From Halobiforma lacisalsi AJ5 (GTDB taxonomy: Archaea; Halobacteriota; Halobacteria; Halobacteriales; Natrialbaceae), in assembly GCF_000226975.2 (NCBI RefSeq), contig NZ_CP019285.1, positions 310,001 through 374,000 on the forward strand: DNA of 64,000 bases, read 5' to 3'. Every line of letters begins with the position of its first letter. Position 1 is the stretch's first letter. The position numbers and the translations under genes are program-made. Positions 27,979-37,290 of the stretch are shown here, piece by piece. The notes under the pieces are model-generated. The model was given only the letters and a program-made list of their open reading frames with translations. It searched no databases and was not told where the DNA came from.

Positions 27979-28524
27979 CTACTCCTCGAGCAGCCGATAG
28001 TACGCCACGGCGAGCACCGTCCGCCCGTCGCGAATCTCGCCGTCGCGTACCGCCGCGAGGAGGTCGTCGAACGCCCGTTGCCGGACGCGGATGCTCTCGT
28101 TGTGGTCTAAGTCCTGCTCGGCGGTCGGGCGACAGCCGGACGCGACGAAGAAATGCATGACGGAGTCGGCGATGCCGTTTGCGGGTTCGACGGTCACGAG
28201 CGGCTCCAGCCGCTCGGCCTCGTGGCCCGTCTCCTCGGCGAGTTCGCGGTGGGCCGCGGCCTCGAGGTCGGCGTCGGCGGGTTCGACGCCGCCGACCGGC
28301 AGGCCGTGACTGACGCGGTTGACGGCCTGTCGCCACTCCTCGATGCAGACGACGTCGCCATCGGGCGTAAAGGGCAACACGCAGACGCTCGCCGGTTCGG
28401 AGACGTAATCGAACTCGGTTTCGGTCCCGTCCGGAAGCCGAACGGATTCGTTAACGACGTCGAAGCCGGGACACGTGTACGCTACTCGTCGGTCCCCGGT
28501 TTCCCAGGCGAGTCGGTCGCTCAT
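27979..28524 (-). CDS. NUDIX hydrolase (ADP-ribose pyrophosphatase-like)
   Basis: The 181-residue protein shows a Nudix box GGVEPADADLEAAAHRELAEETG (about residues 77-100), with the catalytic REL-EE-G core intact. The first Glu of the textbook pattern (eight residues before the Arg) is an Ala, so metal coordination may differ slightly. The N-terminal strand VCVLPFTPDGDVVCIEEWRQ resembles ADP-ribose/NDP-sugar pyrophosphatases of the NudF type, with the EEWR motif typical of them. It is convergent with the acidic-repeat gene and divergent from padR. Confidence 0.88.
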   Translation of the reverse strand: MSDRLAWETGDRRVAYTCPGFDVVNESVRLPDGTETEFDYVSEPASVCVLPFTPDGDVVCIEEWRQAVNRVSHGLPVGGVEPADADLEAAAHRELAEETGHEAERLEPLVTVEPANGIADSVMHFFVASGCRPTAEQDLDHNESIRVRQRAFDDLLAAVRDGEIRDGRTVLAVAYYRLLEE

Positions 28525-28698
28525 ACCCGCCGTAGAACGGGGCTCGTGAAAAGCGCCCCGTCCCGGTTCGAGCCCCCTTTCGATCCTCCCAAGGAGCCCG
28601 TTCTGGGCCTACGTGCCGCGTTCCGAGCAACACGATCGTCGTATCAGCTCTATAACAAAGCCACGAATCGATGAACGTCGATATTCAGAGAGTGATCC

Positions 28699-28974
28699 AT
28701 GGACCAGCTAACAGGGTTTCAGCGTGACTTGCTGTACGTCATCGCAGGAAAAGATCGACCGTCCGGACAGGAGATTCTCGACGACATCAATCGATACATC
28801 GACCAGCCGGTAACCCACGGCCGACTGTATCCGAATCTCGACACGCTCGTCGAGAAGGAACTCGTCGAGAAGGGGCAACTCGACCGGCGGACGAACTATT
28901 ACGCGCTCACGCCGAAAGGCCGTCGCGTTCTTCAGCGTCGCCAGGAGTGGGTCGACCAGTACGTCGACGTATAG
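28699..28974 (+). CDS. PadR-family transcriptional regulator
   Basis: The 91-residue protein is a minimal PadR winged helix: LTGFQRDLLYVIAGKDRPSGQEIL, the recognition region VTHGRLYPNLDTLVEKELVEKG, and the wing RRTNYYALTPKGRRVL. Its C-terminal dimerisation helix is very short. PadR proteins usually repress a neighbouring gene, but here no obvious transporter or metabolic target is adjacent. Confidence 0.92.
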   Translation: MDQLTGFQRDLLYVIAGKDRPSGQEILDDINRYIDQPVTHGRLYPNLDTLVEKELVEKGQLDRRTNYYALTPKGRRVLQRRQEWVDQYVDV

Positions 28975-29203
28975 CATCGCTCCGGGCGCCGTTTTCGACG
29001 GATCGGGACAGGAGAACCGACGCCGATAGCACCAGCTCCGAGATAGGGCACTCAGGAACCCCGACGCAACCGACCCTCGAGACGGAAATCGGGACCGTCC
29101 GAACGGCGGTCGGGCTGCGGTCACCACGTCGCAACGGGGCAACCGTCTCGCATCGAACTCGAGCGAGCACGGTCGCGTACCTGCCCACATGATCATCGAC
29201 CCT

Positions 29204-29806
<603 letters not shown>

Positions 29807-29939
29807 TCTCGAGTTCGAATCCGGTATAGGGACCGATAAGTCGACGGCCGACACTCGCGTGGTCGTTCGAGGGCCATGTGGGTTCACACCGCGCGATTTC
29901 CTCCCAAGGGTTCAAATCCATTCAGTGTCAGTGAACGGT

Positions 29940-30302
29940 ATGGAGCGCGACACGGAGTTTGCCGTCTCACGCGAGGGAACCACCCTCGTCACGCTACACG
30001 AGGGAAGCGATACGACCGCCCGCGACGAGGCGACCGCGGAACTGACCGAGACGCTCGAGCGACTGACCGACGAGGGAACGATCGCCGACTGGACGGTCGA
30101 CGGAGCCGAAGTGTACGAGCACCCGGCCGGTCCCTTCGATCCCTATACCATCACCGTCGGGTTCGCGGTCACGGTGACGGTTACGGCCGACGACGCCGAC
30201 CGGGCGGTCGAAATCGGGGCGAACGCGATCGACGACGCCCTCGAGCGCGCGGAGGTGGAGTCGATCTCCTACACTACCTCGCCGGCCGCGTCCGCGTCGT
30301 AA
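29940..30302 (+). CDS. Conserved haloarchaeal hypothetical protein
   Basis: The 120-residue acidic protein has no signal peptide. It shows two helices and several strands (TTLVTLHEGSD, YTITVGFAVTVTVTADDADRAVEIGANAI), looking like a small alpha/beta fold. I do not recognise a family. It lies 49 bp before the ubiquitin-like gene in the same direction, and the two may share a transcript. Confidence 0.7.
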   Translation: MERDTEFAVSREGTTLVTLHEGSDTTARDEATAELTETLERLTDEGTIADWTVDGAEVYEHPAGPFDPYTITVGFAVTVTVTADDADRAVEIGANAIDDALERAEVESISYTTSPAASAS

Positions 30303-30351
30303 CCCCTTCGCTGACCGTCCGTATTATGTCGACCGACGACGACTCTCAGCT

Positions 30352-30642
30352 ATGGAGATCGACCTGCGATTCTTCGCGACCTTTCGCGAGGCCGTCGGCC
30401 AGAAGGAATACACGCGGGAGTTCAGCGGGAACGTGACCGTCGGCGAGGTACTCGCGACCCTCGAGTCGGAGTACGAGGGGCTAGAGGGGCAACTGCTCAG
30501 CGACGGCGCGATCCGGGGCCAGTTGAGCGTGCTCAAGAACGGCCGTGACGTGACCCACATGGAGGGCCCCGAGACGGAACTCGAGGACGGCGACGTCGTA
30601 TCGGTGTTCCCGCCGGTTGCAGGCGGCTGCGACGGGCGCTAA
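30352..30642 (+). CDS. Ubiquitin-like small modifier protein (SAMP/MoaD family)
   Basis: The 96-residue beta-grasp protein begins MEIDLRFFATFREAVGQKEY and reaches VVSVFPPVAGG, strongly resembling the SAMP/MoaD family. These proteins are adenylated at a C-terminal GlyGly by UbaA and either conjugate to lysines or carry sulfur for molybdopterin and tRNA thiolation. Unusually, four residues (CDGR) follow the GlyGly here, so the exposed C-terminus would need proteolytic trimming, as with ubiquitin precursors. The frame and stop (TAA at 30640-30642) are clear. Confidence 0.9.
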   Translation: MEIDLRFFATFREAVGQKEYTREFSGNVTVGEVLATLESEYEGLEGQLLSDGAIRGQLSVLKNGRDVTHMEGPETELEDGDVVSVFPPVAGGCDGR

Positions 30643-30732
30643 CTGGGGCCGCGGCCGACGTCTCCCCCTCGCCCGCCGGCGGTTTCGGGAACGATTTACG
30701 CCTCGAGCGCTGGAGGGTGACGTAGACCCTCG

Positions 30733-31596
30733 ATGGATCTCGACTCCGAACCTGGCGAATCGTCCGACGACCTCGAGCGGCCGAGCGGGACCGATGAAGA
30801 CGCTCGCGACGGCGGCGCGGGGCTCGATCCGGCGACCGCCGTCGATTCGGGGGCCGAACTCGAGCGCGAGTCCGCTTCTGCTCCCGATCCCGACCCTGAT
30901 CCCGACCCCGACCGAATCACGTTCGGGTGGGACGGGCTCCGGGCCGGCTTTCTCAACTGCCTTCCGGTCGCGCTCGGGGTCGGCGGCTACGGTATCGCTT
31001 TCGGCGTGCTCGCCAGCCAGGTCGGGCTGAGCGTCGCCGAAGCGGCGTTGATGAGCGGGACCGTCCTCGCGGGTGCGTCCCAGATCGTCGCCGTGGAACT
31101 GTGGGCCGATCCGCTCCCGGCCGCGACCATCGTCTTCACCGTGTTCGCGATCAACCTTCGGTACTCGCTGATGGGGGCGGCGCTGCAGCCGTGGTTCGAG
31201 CGGCTCTCTCCCGCGAAAGTCTACGGGAGCCTCTACTTCATGGCCGACGAGAACTGGGCGCTGACGATGCGGGACCTGCGGGCCGGGAACGCACGGGGTG
31301 CGTTCCTGCTCGGGAGCGGGATCGCGATCTGGCTCTTCTGGGTCGGCGCGACGATCCTCGGCGCGGTCGCCGGCGGTCTCGTCGGTGATCCGACCCAGTA
31401 CGGGTTCGACTTCATCCTCGCGGCCGTCTTCGTCGCGCTCGCGGCCGAGTTGTGGGAGGGGCGGTCGACGCTCGGTCCCTGGGTTGTCGCGCTCGGGACC
31501 GCCGTCGTCGCCGCCGAGTTCCTCCCGGGCCGGTGGTACATCCTGCTGGGCGGACTGGTCGCCGCGGCCGTCGAGGTGATTCGGTACGATGACTAA
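30733..31596 (+). CDS. azlC: AzlC-family amino-acid exporter subunit
   Basis: The 287-residue protein has a long acidic, low-complexity N-terminal extension (about 60 residues, including a Asp-Pro repeat) followed by the AzlC membrane domain: FLNCLPVALGVGGYGIAFGVLA, SGTVLAGASQIVAVELW, FAINLRYSLMGAAL and FMADENWALTM. With AzlD it exports branched-chain amino acids. The AzlD gene overlaps its end by 8 bp but appears frameshifted, so the exporter may be non-functional. Confidence 0.9.
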   Translation: MDLDSEPGESSDDLERPSGTDEDARDGGAGLDPATAVDSGAELERESASAPDPDPDPDPDRITFGWDGLRAGFLNCLPVALGVGGYGIAFGVLASQVGLSVAEAALMSGTVLAGASQIVAVELWADPLPAATIVFTVFAINLRYSLMGAALQPWFERLSPAKVYGSLYFMADENWALTMRDLRAGNARGAFLLGSGIAIWLFWVGATILGAVAGGLVGDPTQYGFDFILAAVFVALAAELWEGRSTLGPWVVALGTAVVAAEFLPGRWYILLGGLVAAAVEVIRYDD

Positions 31597-31932
31597 CGGC
31601 GCCCTGTCGCTGGATCCGCCCGTCGTCGCCGTCATCCTCGCGATGGCCGCCGTCACGGTCCTCACGAAAGTCGGCGGGATCTGGCTCGTCCGACAGGTCG
31701 AACTGGGTGACCGACTCGAGGCCGGGCTCTCCGTGTTGCCCGGCGCGATCGTGATCGCCCTCCTCGGCCCGGAACTCGCTGCTGGCGGGCCGCCCGAGTG
31801 GGCGGCCGCCGCGCCGTCGTGCTCGGCGTCATGTGGCGCACCGAGAACATCCTGTTTGCCCTCTGTGCCGGCGTGTTCTCGGTGGTGGCGTTTCGGGCGC
31901 TCGCGGCCGGCGCCGGCCTGCCGTTCCCGTGA
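31589..31932 (+). pseudogene. azlD: AzlD-family transporter subunit, frameshifted
   Basis: Reading from ATG 31589 gives the first AzlD helices (VVAVILAMAAVTVLTKVGGIWL, LSVLPGAIVIALLGPELAAGG). After PEWAAAA (about 31800-31815) the frame is lost: the expected ending, AVVLGVMWRTENILFALCAG then VFSVVAFRALAAGAGLPFP and a TGA at 31930-31932, continues in another frame. One missing base in the GC-rich GCGGCCGCCGCG run would explain it. It is either a recent frameshift or a sequencing error. In the unshifted frame the reading runs on into the next gene. Confidence 0.8.
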
Positions 31933-31993
31933 GATCGGTGACGTTGCTGGCCTCCTTGCGAACGAATTTACTCGCGGAAACCCAAGGATGGGT

Positions 31994-32260
31994 ATGACGA
32001 CTCGCGTCGAGCGCTCCTTTCGCGGCATTTCCGAGCGGCTCACGGTGCGGTACCTGACGAACCTGGGCGGCGAACGAGTGGCCGACGACGCAGTCGCGGA
32101 CGAGGACGGCGAGTGGACGGCCACGTTCTCGAGCGACACCGTCGAGATCGGTCCCTCGCTGACGCTGACCGAGATCACCGTCGTCTTCGAGGGCGACGAG
32201 GACGCTCTCGAGTCGCTCGTCGACGACTTCGCACAGAAAGCGATGCGAGCGGGTGGATAA
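31994..32260 (+). CDS. Small conserved haloarchaeal protein
   Basis: The 88-residue protein reads MTTRVERSFRGISERL followed by VRYLTNLGGERVADDAVADEDGE and ends FAQKAMRAGG, with a beta-alpha-beta look. It may be related to DUF1952-type MoaD-associated domains, which would fit the nearby ubiquitin-like gene, but that is a guess. An AATTTACT TATA-like element about 28 bp upstream supports a start at 31994 (31988 is an alternative). Two bases separate it from the next gene's GTG. Confidence 0.65.
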   Translation: MTTRVERSFRGISERLTVRYLTNLGGERVADDAVADEDGEWTATFSSDTVEIGPSLTLTEITVVFEGDEDALESLVDDFAQKAMRAGG

Positions 32261-32262
32261 CC

Positions 32263-32673
32263 GTGAACGACGTCCCGATCGACGGGCAGGTGCTCATGCT
32301 CACCGCCGCGAAGGCGAGCGTCCCTGCCGACCGTCTTCCGGATCTCGTCGAACGAGCCCAGACCGCCCTCGAGGCCGACCTCGACCAGTACCGTCGGGAG
32401 TACGAGCGGGTGTACGCCGGGCCCGGCACCGACAACGGGGACGAGGACGCCGACCGACTCGAGGCGTTTCTCGTCGAGTGGGGCCACTGGGAGACCGTCG
32501 GCGAGGAACTCGGTTTCGACCGGCGCGAACGCGCCGCGGTTCGGCGCGCCCACGAGGAGCAACTCCTGCGTCTCGGGCGTCGCGCCGATCGCGAGGACGA
32601 GTTCGAGACCTCGCTCGAGATCCGCGAGCCGGTGCTCGTGGGGGTCGACGCCCCGGATGCCGACGGCGAATAG
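32263..32673 (+). CDS. Conserved haloarchaeal hypothetical protein
   Basis: The 136-residue acidic, mainly helical protein starts at a GTG two bases after the previous stop (VNDVPIDGQVLMLTAAKAS). It is rich in Arg/Glu helices (LERAQTALEADLDQYRREYERVY, written here in spirit) and has no membrane segment. The tight spacing implies co-transcription and coupling with the preceding small gene. No family was recognised. Confidence 0.7.
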   Translation: MNDVPIDGQVLMLTAAKASVPADRLPDLVERAQTALEADLDQYRREYERVYAGPGTDNGDEDADRLEAFLVEWGHWETVGEELGFDRRERAAVRRAHEEQLLRLGRRADREDEFETSLEIREPVLVGVDAPDADGE

Positions 32674-32790
32674 CGACTGAGCCCGTCCGCGGCTCACCGC
32701 CCGCGTTCGAGGGCCGGTCCGCGCGAACGCCGCTGTTTCCGAGGCGCGCAGTCCGAACGCGGTCGACGACGCTGCGAGGGAAGGTCAAAA

Positions 32791-32798
32791 CTATAAAG
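32791..32798 (+). promoter_or_regulatory. TATA box of the flavin-nucleotide-binding protein gene
   Basis: CTATAAAG lies 34-41 bp upstream of ATG 32832, implying a short leader of roughly ten bases. Confidence 0.6.
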
Positions 32799-32831
32799 AT
32801 CGTGTTGCACCTTTGGCAAAGCACTGAGACG

Positions 32832-33284
32832 ATGGCTATCGACCAAGAAACCGAAATGACCGACGCGGAGATCGACGACTTTCTGAGTCGGCACGAGACC
32901 GGCGTCCTCTCCCTTGCGCGCGATAACGAACCTTACTCCATCCCGATCTCGTACGGGTACGACGAGGAGAACCAGGACTTCTACATGCGACTCGTTTCGA
33001 CCCCGGACAGCGAGAAACGGGAGTTCCTCGACTCGACGCCCGAGAGCCGACTCGTCATCTACGACGAGTCCGGGTCGACCTACCGGAGCGTGATCGGCAA
33101 AGGAACCCTCGAGAACATCGCCCCGGGGGAGCTGACACCGGACCAGATCGCCCAGTACGGTGACGCGAGACGGCCGCTGTTCGAAATCTGGGCACAGGGG
33201 AAAGACGAACTGGATATCGAACTCTATCGACTCTCACCCGAGACGCTCGAGGGACGGCGGACGGTCGTCGACCGAGAGAAGTAG
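32832..33284 (+). CDS. Pyridoxamine 5'-phosphate oxidase-like flavin-binding protein
   Basis: The 150-residue protein has the split-barrel pattern of PNPOx-like/flavin-nucleotide-binding proteins: MTDAEIDDFLSRHETGVLSLARDNEPYSIPISYGYDEE, then FYMRLVSTPDSEKREFLDSTP, and VIYDESGSTYRSVIGKGTLENI. Such proteins bind FMN or F420 and reduce or sequester cofactors. The start ATG at 32832 is supported by a TATA box. The specific reaction is not known. Confidence 0.88.
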   Translation: MAIDQETEMTDAEIDDFLSRHETGVLSLARDNEPYSIPISYGYDEENQDFYMRLVSTPDSEKREFLDSTPESRLVIYDESGSTYRSVIGKGTLENIAPGELTPDQIAQYGDARRPLFEIWAQGKDELDIELYRLSPETLEGRRTVVDREK

Positions 33285-33446
33285 GCCGAGTTCCAAGGGG
33301 ACGACCACGAGGATCGGAAACTGGACGAAGCCGAACTCTCGTCTGTCCTCCGGTACGTCGAGGATCGAACGCGATCGGAAGCGGAGACAGTAAGAGGCGG
33401 GAACGGGAACGGAGACCGACCCCGGAGGGAGTCACCGGACGGCCGA

Positions 33447-33596
33447 CTAGTTCGTCTGCTGTTTACCGGCGAAGTCGGCCGGCGACACGTCGGCACCACA
33501 GACGGGACAACCGTGGTTCAGGGTCGCTTCCCGCATCGAATCATTGACTTCGATTTCTTGCCCGCACTCCGGGCAGGTGAATTCGTATCTGCTCAT
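33447..33596 (-). CDS. 49-residue zinc-ribbon protein (DUF7560-like)
   Basis: This very small gene encodes MSRYEFTCPECGQEIEV followed by a second knuckle GCPVCGADVS, giving a complete four-cysteine zinc ribbon, and ends in a TAG. The fit to a compact haloarchaeal zinc-ribbon family (recalled as DUF7560) is good. Single-ribbon proteins of this kind are usually DNA/RNA- or protein-contact adaptors. Confidence 0.85.
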   Translation of the reverse strand: MSRYEFTCPECGQEIEVNDSMREATLNHGCPVCGADVSPADFAGKQQTN

Positions 33597-33742
33597 GTCG
33601 GAATTCGTGTTCGGTCTGGCGTGCTCGTTCGAGTCCGATAGAGACGTAGGCTGGCTACGTTCATAGCTGTTCGTCCGTTATATATAGGATTGCGGTTCGG
33701 TTCCGGAAACCAGTAGTTCCCGAAGACTTCTTCAACCATGAA

Positions 33743-34426
33743 TTATCGACCGCCTCCGTCGTGGTCGAGAATCGCGTCGAGGAGTTTCGTCTGTGCCGCC
33801 GCGAGATGCTCCGTGAAGGTCGTGCCCGTGATCCCGAGTTCGTCGGCAACCTCGCCGGCGTTCGCCCGCTTCGGGTGTTCGAAGTACCCCATTCGGTGGG
33901 CCGTCTCGAGCACCTCGAGCTGGCGCGCGGTCAGCGTGCTCCGGTCGACGAACACCAGATTCTGTTCGCTGTGGTCCTGCTGGGACTGGAGCAGCCGCTG
34001 GACGTCGATGGTCGAACACTGCTGCTGGAGTTCGCCGATGATCGCCTGCAGCCCCTGCATGTCCGGGGCGTGAAACGTGATGTACAGCGACGACCCGTTC
34101 GCGCGCACGTCGACGACGGGACAGTCGAACCCCTCGACGATCTCGCAGGGACAGCCACGGCCGAGTTCGCGGCCGAAACGGTAGACGGAACTCGAGCCGT
34201 AGGAGAAAATCTCCGTCAGTTCGGGGTCGCCGTCATCCCTACGGTCCGGGGCGTCGCCCGGTTCCCCGGGCTCGAGCAGGAACTCCTCGGCGACGCGGTC
34301 GGGCGCGCCGGGATCGACGCTCTTCGAGACCGAGTGGACCGTCCCGCTCGTGTCCGCTGCGGCGTCGGCGACGGTGCAGGACGGCGGGTCGTCGATCCTG
34401 ATCTCGGCGCGGATTCCCGAGGTCAT
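33743..34426 (-). CDS. HTH_10 (Bat-like) transcription regulator
   Basis: The 227-residue protein starts MTSGIRAEIRIDDPPSCTVA and ends in an HTH_10 domain (LTARQLEVLETAHRMGYFEHPKRANAGEVADELGI, then TTFTEHLAAAQTKLLDA). The middle has cysteines (GCPCEIVEGFDCPVVD) that could bind metal or respond to redox. This small-sensor-plus-HTH_10 layout is common in haloarchaea. The frame extends upstream to 34573, but the ATG at 34426 fits the family's N-terminus. It is divergent from a winged-helix gene, with 212 bp between. Confidence 0.9.
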   Translation of the reverse strand: MTSGIRAEIRIDDPPSCTVADAAADTSGTVHSVSKSVDPGAPDRVAEEFLLEPGEPGDAPDRRDDGDPELTEIFSYGSSSVYRFGRELGRGCPCEIVEGFDCPVVDVRANGSSLYITFHAPDMQGLQAIIGELQQQCSTIDVQRLLQSQQDHSEQNLVFVDRSTLTARQLEVLETAHRMGYFEHPKRANAGEVADELGITGTTFTEHLAAAQTKLLDAILDHDGGGR

Positions 34427-34638
34427 GGTACGGCTATCGATGGGGGGCCCTCCTCCGTAAACCCTCTGTCCTCGGTGCCGTCGAATCGAGTGGTCCGGTC
34501 GCTCGACCCGTGGTATCGCATACCACAAATCGTGGGAGAGGAGCGCTGTCGCGGCCGATACTGGCAACCCCATATAAAGAGCCCTGTATTTATTGGGACT
34601 TATTTGGAGGGGGACTGGTGGATACTAGAGAGTGAACG

Positions 34639-35019
34639 ATGTCCGCTACGAACCCAGACGCGACGCGAGGATGGCTCACTGAAGAGGAAACCGCCGACGC
34701 CGGCACCGTGCTCTCGGCCCTGGACGACGACGCCTGCCGGGCGATCCTCGAGGCGACCAGCCAGGAGGCCCTGACTGCGACCGAACTCTCGGACCAGTGT
34801 GACATTCCGACCTCGACCGCCTACCGCAAGGTCGAGAAACTGACCGACGCCGGACTCGTCGAGGAGAAAGTCCGGATCAACACCTCCGGCAAGCACGCCA
34901 CCGAGTACCGGACGTGTTTCGACGACGTCGTCGTCTCCCTGGCCGACGGCAGCGTCGAACTCGAGTTGACGAAAGCGGAGAGTCAGAGCGGGTCCGCGGC
35001 CCCGATCGCCGGCGACTGA
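34639..35019 (+). CDS. ArsR-like winged-helix regulator
   Basis: The 126-residue protein has one ArsR-type winged helix (about 25-90: VLSALDDDACRAILEATSQEALTATELSDQC, then STAYRKVEKLTDAGLVEEK) followed by a short beta-rich tail. Two TATA-like elements (TTTATTGG, ACTTATTTGG at about 34590-34606) lie 30-50 bp upstream. It is transcribed divergently from the HTH_10 gene, a regulator-regulator pair frequently seen in haloarchaea. Confidence 0.88.
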   Translation: MSATNPDATRGWLTEEETADAGTVLSALDDDACRAILEATSQEALTATELSDQCDIPTSTAYRKVEKLTDAGLVEEKVRINTSGKHATEYRTCFDDVVVSLADGSVELELTKAESQSGSAAPIAGD

Positions 35020-35308
35020 GGAGCGTCGAGCGATTCGACGCGACCGCGATCGCGATCGCGGCTGCAATCACCGGCGCGGCTCGGGGCCCGTCGTAGCGGA
35101 CGTCTCGAGCACTTCCGGTGGATTCGATCTACTCTTTGCTCTCTGCTTTGGTCTCCGCTCTCTGATTCCGGACAGATCTCCCGTCGTCCGAGTAACGTTC
35201 CTGCTGTCCGACCTCGCGAACGACGCGAGCCGCTGCTGTCGCCCACGGCGGTAAAAAACGGAGAACTGACGATCGACCGACCGCGTCGACGGAGTCCTCG
35301 GGGATCGA

Positions 35309-37234
35309 TCAGTCGTCCGAGGGAGCCGCGGCGCCGCCTTCGCTACTGACGCCCGTGCCGGGGCCGACCTCGATCCCGAGTTCGTCGAGTTTCTCGTCGG
35401 GAACGACGCCGTCGACCCAGCCGCGGTAGTCGTAGTACTCCGCTTTCATCTCCTCGAGTTCGCAGTACTCGCCCTCGCTTGCACCCTGGCCGGGGATGCC
35501 GTCCTCGAGGAACCGCTCGGGCAACGAGTCGTCGGAGCCGTCGAACCCGTTGAGGTTGTTGTAGTACCGCTCGAGGTTGTAGACGCGTTCGCCGGCCTCC
35601 ATCAGTTCGTCCTCGGAGACGTCGCGACCGGTCATGCCGTTGTACTGCAGGACGTACTCCTCGATACCTTCTGCGAAGGCGTTGAACTTGCAGATGTCGA
35701 AGGAGTCGCTGATGGCGTGCAGATCCTGGAACTCCGCGGTGAGCTCGCCTTTGCCTTCCCACTCGTAGGGATCGACCTTCTCGGGAATGCCGAGGATTTC
35801 GGCGGCGGGCGTGTAGCCGCGCAGGTGACACGCGCCGCGGTTCGAGGTGGCGTAGCCGATCCCCATCCCCTTCATACAGCGTGGGTCGTAGGCCGCGATG
35901 GTCTGGCCTTTCACCGCCAGCGAGTTCTCCTGTGCGTCTCGGGCCTCGGCGACGCGGCTCGGCCCCTCGGCGAGAAGGTCCGCGAGTTCGCCCTCGTGGT
36001 AGGCGATCTTTTCGATGAGGTCGATCATCGTCTCGGTGTCGCCCCAGTCCAGGTCCGCCTCGAGTTTGCCTTCCTCGGCCATCTCCATGGCCATCGCCAT
36101 CATGTTGCCGGTGTCGATGGTGTCGACGCCCATGTCGTTACAGCGGTCGATCATCACGGCGACGTCGTCGCGTTCGGTGTTGCCGGAGTTCGGGCCGAGC
36201 GCGTACGCCGACTCGAACTCGTAGGACTCCATCCGGACGTTCATCTCCTCGCCTTTGTGCATCGCCTGGACTTCGACCTCCTTCTTGCAGGCGACGGGAC
36301 AGGAGTGACAGGTCGGCTCATCGACGAGGATGTTCTCCCGGACGTTCTCGCCGGAGACTTTCTCCGAGTCGAACTCCTCGCCCGCGAAGCCGTCCTCCCG
36401 GGCGTCCCGGGTCGAGGTGTACTTCCCGTTTCGCGTGGGCAGGCCGGACATCTCCTCGGTGATGTTCATCAGGACGTTCGTCCCGAACTGCGAGAGCCCG
36501 CCCTCGTTGGGCGCGGTGACGTCGGACTCCTGGATGGCCTGCATCGCCTGCTGGTGGCCCTCCTTGAACGTCTCGGGATCGGCCGGCTGGGGCATCTTCG
36601 TGCCGGATTTCACGACGATGGCCTTGAGGTTCTTCGACCCCATGACACAGCCCGTACCGCCGCGGCCCGAGGCACGGTCGTCCTCGTTGATGATACAGGC
36701 GTAGCGAACCTCGTTCTCCCCACCGGGGCCGATCCCCATGAAGCTCAGGTTCTTCCCGTATGACCCCTCGACCTCCTCCTCGAGGGCCTCTCGGGTCTGG
36801 TGGACGCCCTCGCCCCAGACGTGGGAGGCGTCCCGCAGTTCGACCTCGCCGTCCTCGACGACGGCGTAGACCGGGTCGTCGGCCTCGCCCTCGAACAGCA
36901 GACCGTCGAAGCCGGCCCACTTCAGGCGCGCGCCGGACCAGCCGCCGTGGTGGCTGTCGGTAACGGTGCCGGTCAGCGGCGACTTGGTACAGACCGCGAT
37001 CCGGCCGCTCATCGTCACTTGCGTGCCCGACAGCGGTCCGTTCATGAACGCAAGCAGGTTGTCGGGACCGAGCGGATCCACGTCCGGCCCCTGTTCGAAG
37101 ACGTACTTCACCCCCAGTCCGCGCGCCCCGATGTATTTCTTCGCGTCTTCCTCGTCTATCGACTCGTAGTCGACCGACCCCTCGGAGAGATCGACGCGGG
37201 CGACCCTGTCCTGGAAACCGCCGAGTTCTGTCAT
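35309..37234 (-). CDS. Aldehyde:ferredoxin oxidoreductase (tungsten AOR family)
   Basis: The 641-residue protein begins MTELGGFQDRVARVDLSEGSV and carries the AOR landmarks: GPLSGTQVTMSGRIAVCTKSP, GIGPGGENEVRYACIINEDDR-type cofactor segments, RGGTGCVMGSKNLKAIVV, and the 4Fe-4S cysteines in CHSCPVACKKEVEV plus the distal Cys in SFDICKF. These enzymes use tungsten bis-pyranopterin to oxidise aldehydes to acids with ferredoxin. All four expected cluster cysteines are visible. The gene is monocistronic, with an operator-like inverted repeat upstream. Confidence 0.93.
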   Translation of the reverse strand: MTELGGFQDRVARVDLSEGSVDYESIDEEDAKKYIGARGLGVKYVFEQGPDVDPLGPDNLLAFMNGPLSGTQVTMSGRIAVCTKSPLTGTVTDSHHGGWSGARLKWAGFDGLLFEGEADDPVYAVVEDGEVELRDASHVWGEGVHQTREALEEEVEGSYGKNLSFMGIGPGGENEVRYACIINEDDRASGRGGTGCVMGSKNLKAIVVKSGTKMPQPADPETFKEGHQQAMQAIQESDVTAPNEGGLSQFGTNVLMNITEEMSGLPTRNGKYTSTRDAREDGFAGEEFDSEKVSGENVRENILVDEPTCHSCPVACKKEVEVQAMHKGEEMNVRMESYEFESAYALGPNSGNTERDDVAVMIDRCNDMGVDTIDTGNMMAMAMEMAEEGKLEADLDWGDTETMIDLIEKIAYHEGELADLLAEGPSRVAEARDAQENSLAVKGQTIAAYDPRCMKGMGIGYATSNRGACHLRGYTPAAEILGIPEKVDPYEWEGKGELTAEFQDLHAISDSFDICKFNAFAEGIEEYVLQYNGMTGRDVSEDELMEAGERVYNLERYYNNLNGFDGSDDSLPERFLEDGIPGQGASEGEYCELEEMKAEYYDYRGWVDGVVPDEKLDELGIEVGPGTGVSSEGGAAAPSDD

Positions 37235-37290
37235 GGTAACGCCTCGTCCTTATCTTCGGTCTCCAGGGTGTTAGGGGTTGCCAACGCAAG

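Noticed and set aside
29908-29919. tRNA T-loop-like GGGTTCAAATCC
   Set aside because: The flanking bases do not form a T-stem or acceptor stem, and no D or anticodon arm was found.
35045-35060. Palindrome CGCGATCGCGATCGCG
   Set aside because: Short alternating GATC/CG sequence is expected by chance in such GC-rich DNA and has no clear position relative to a promoter.
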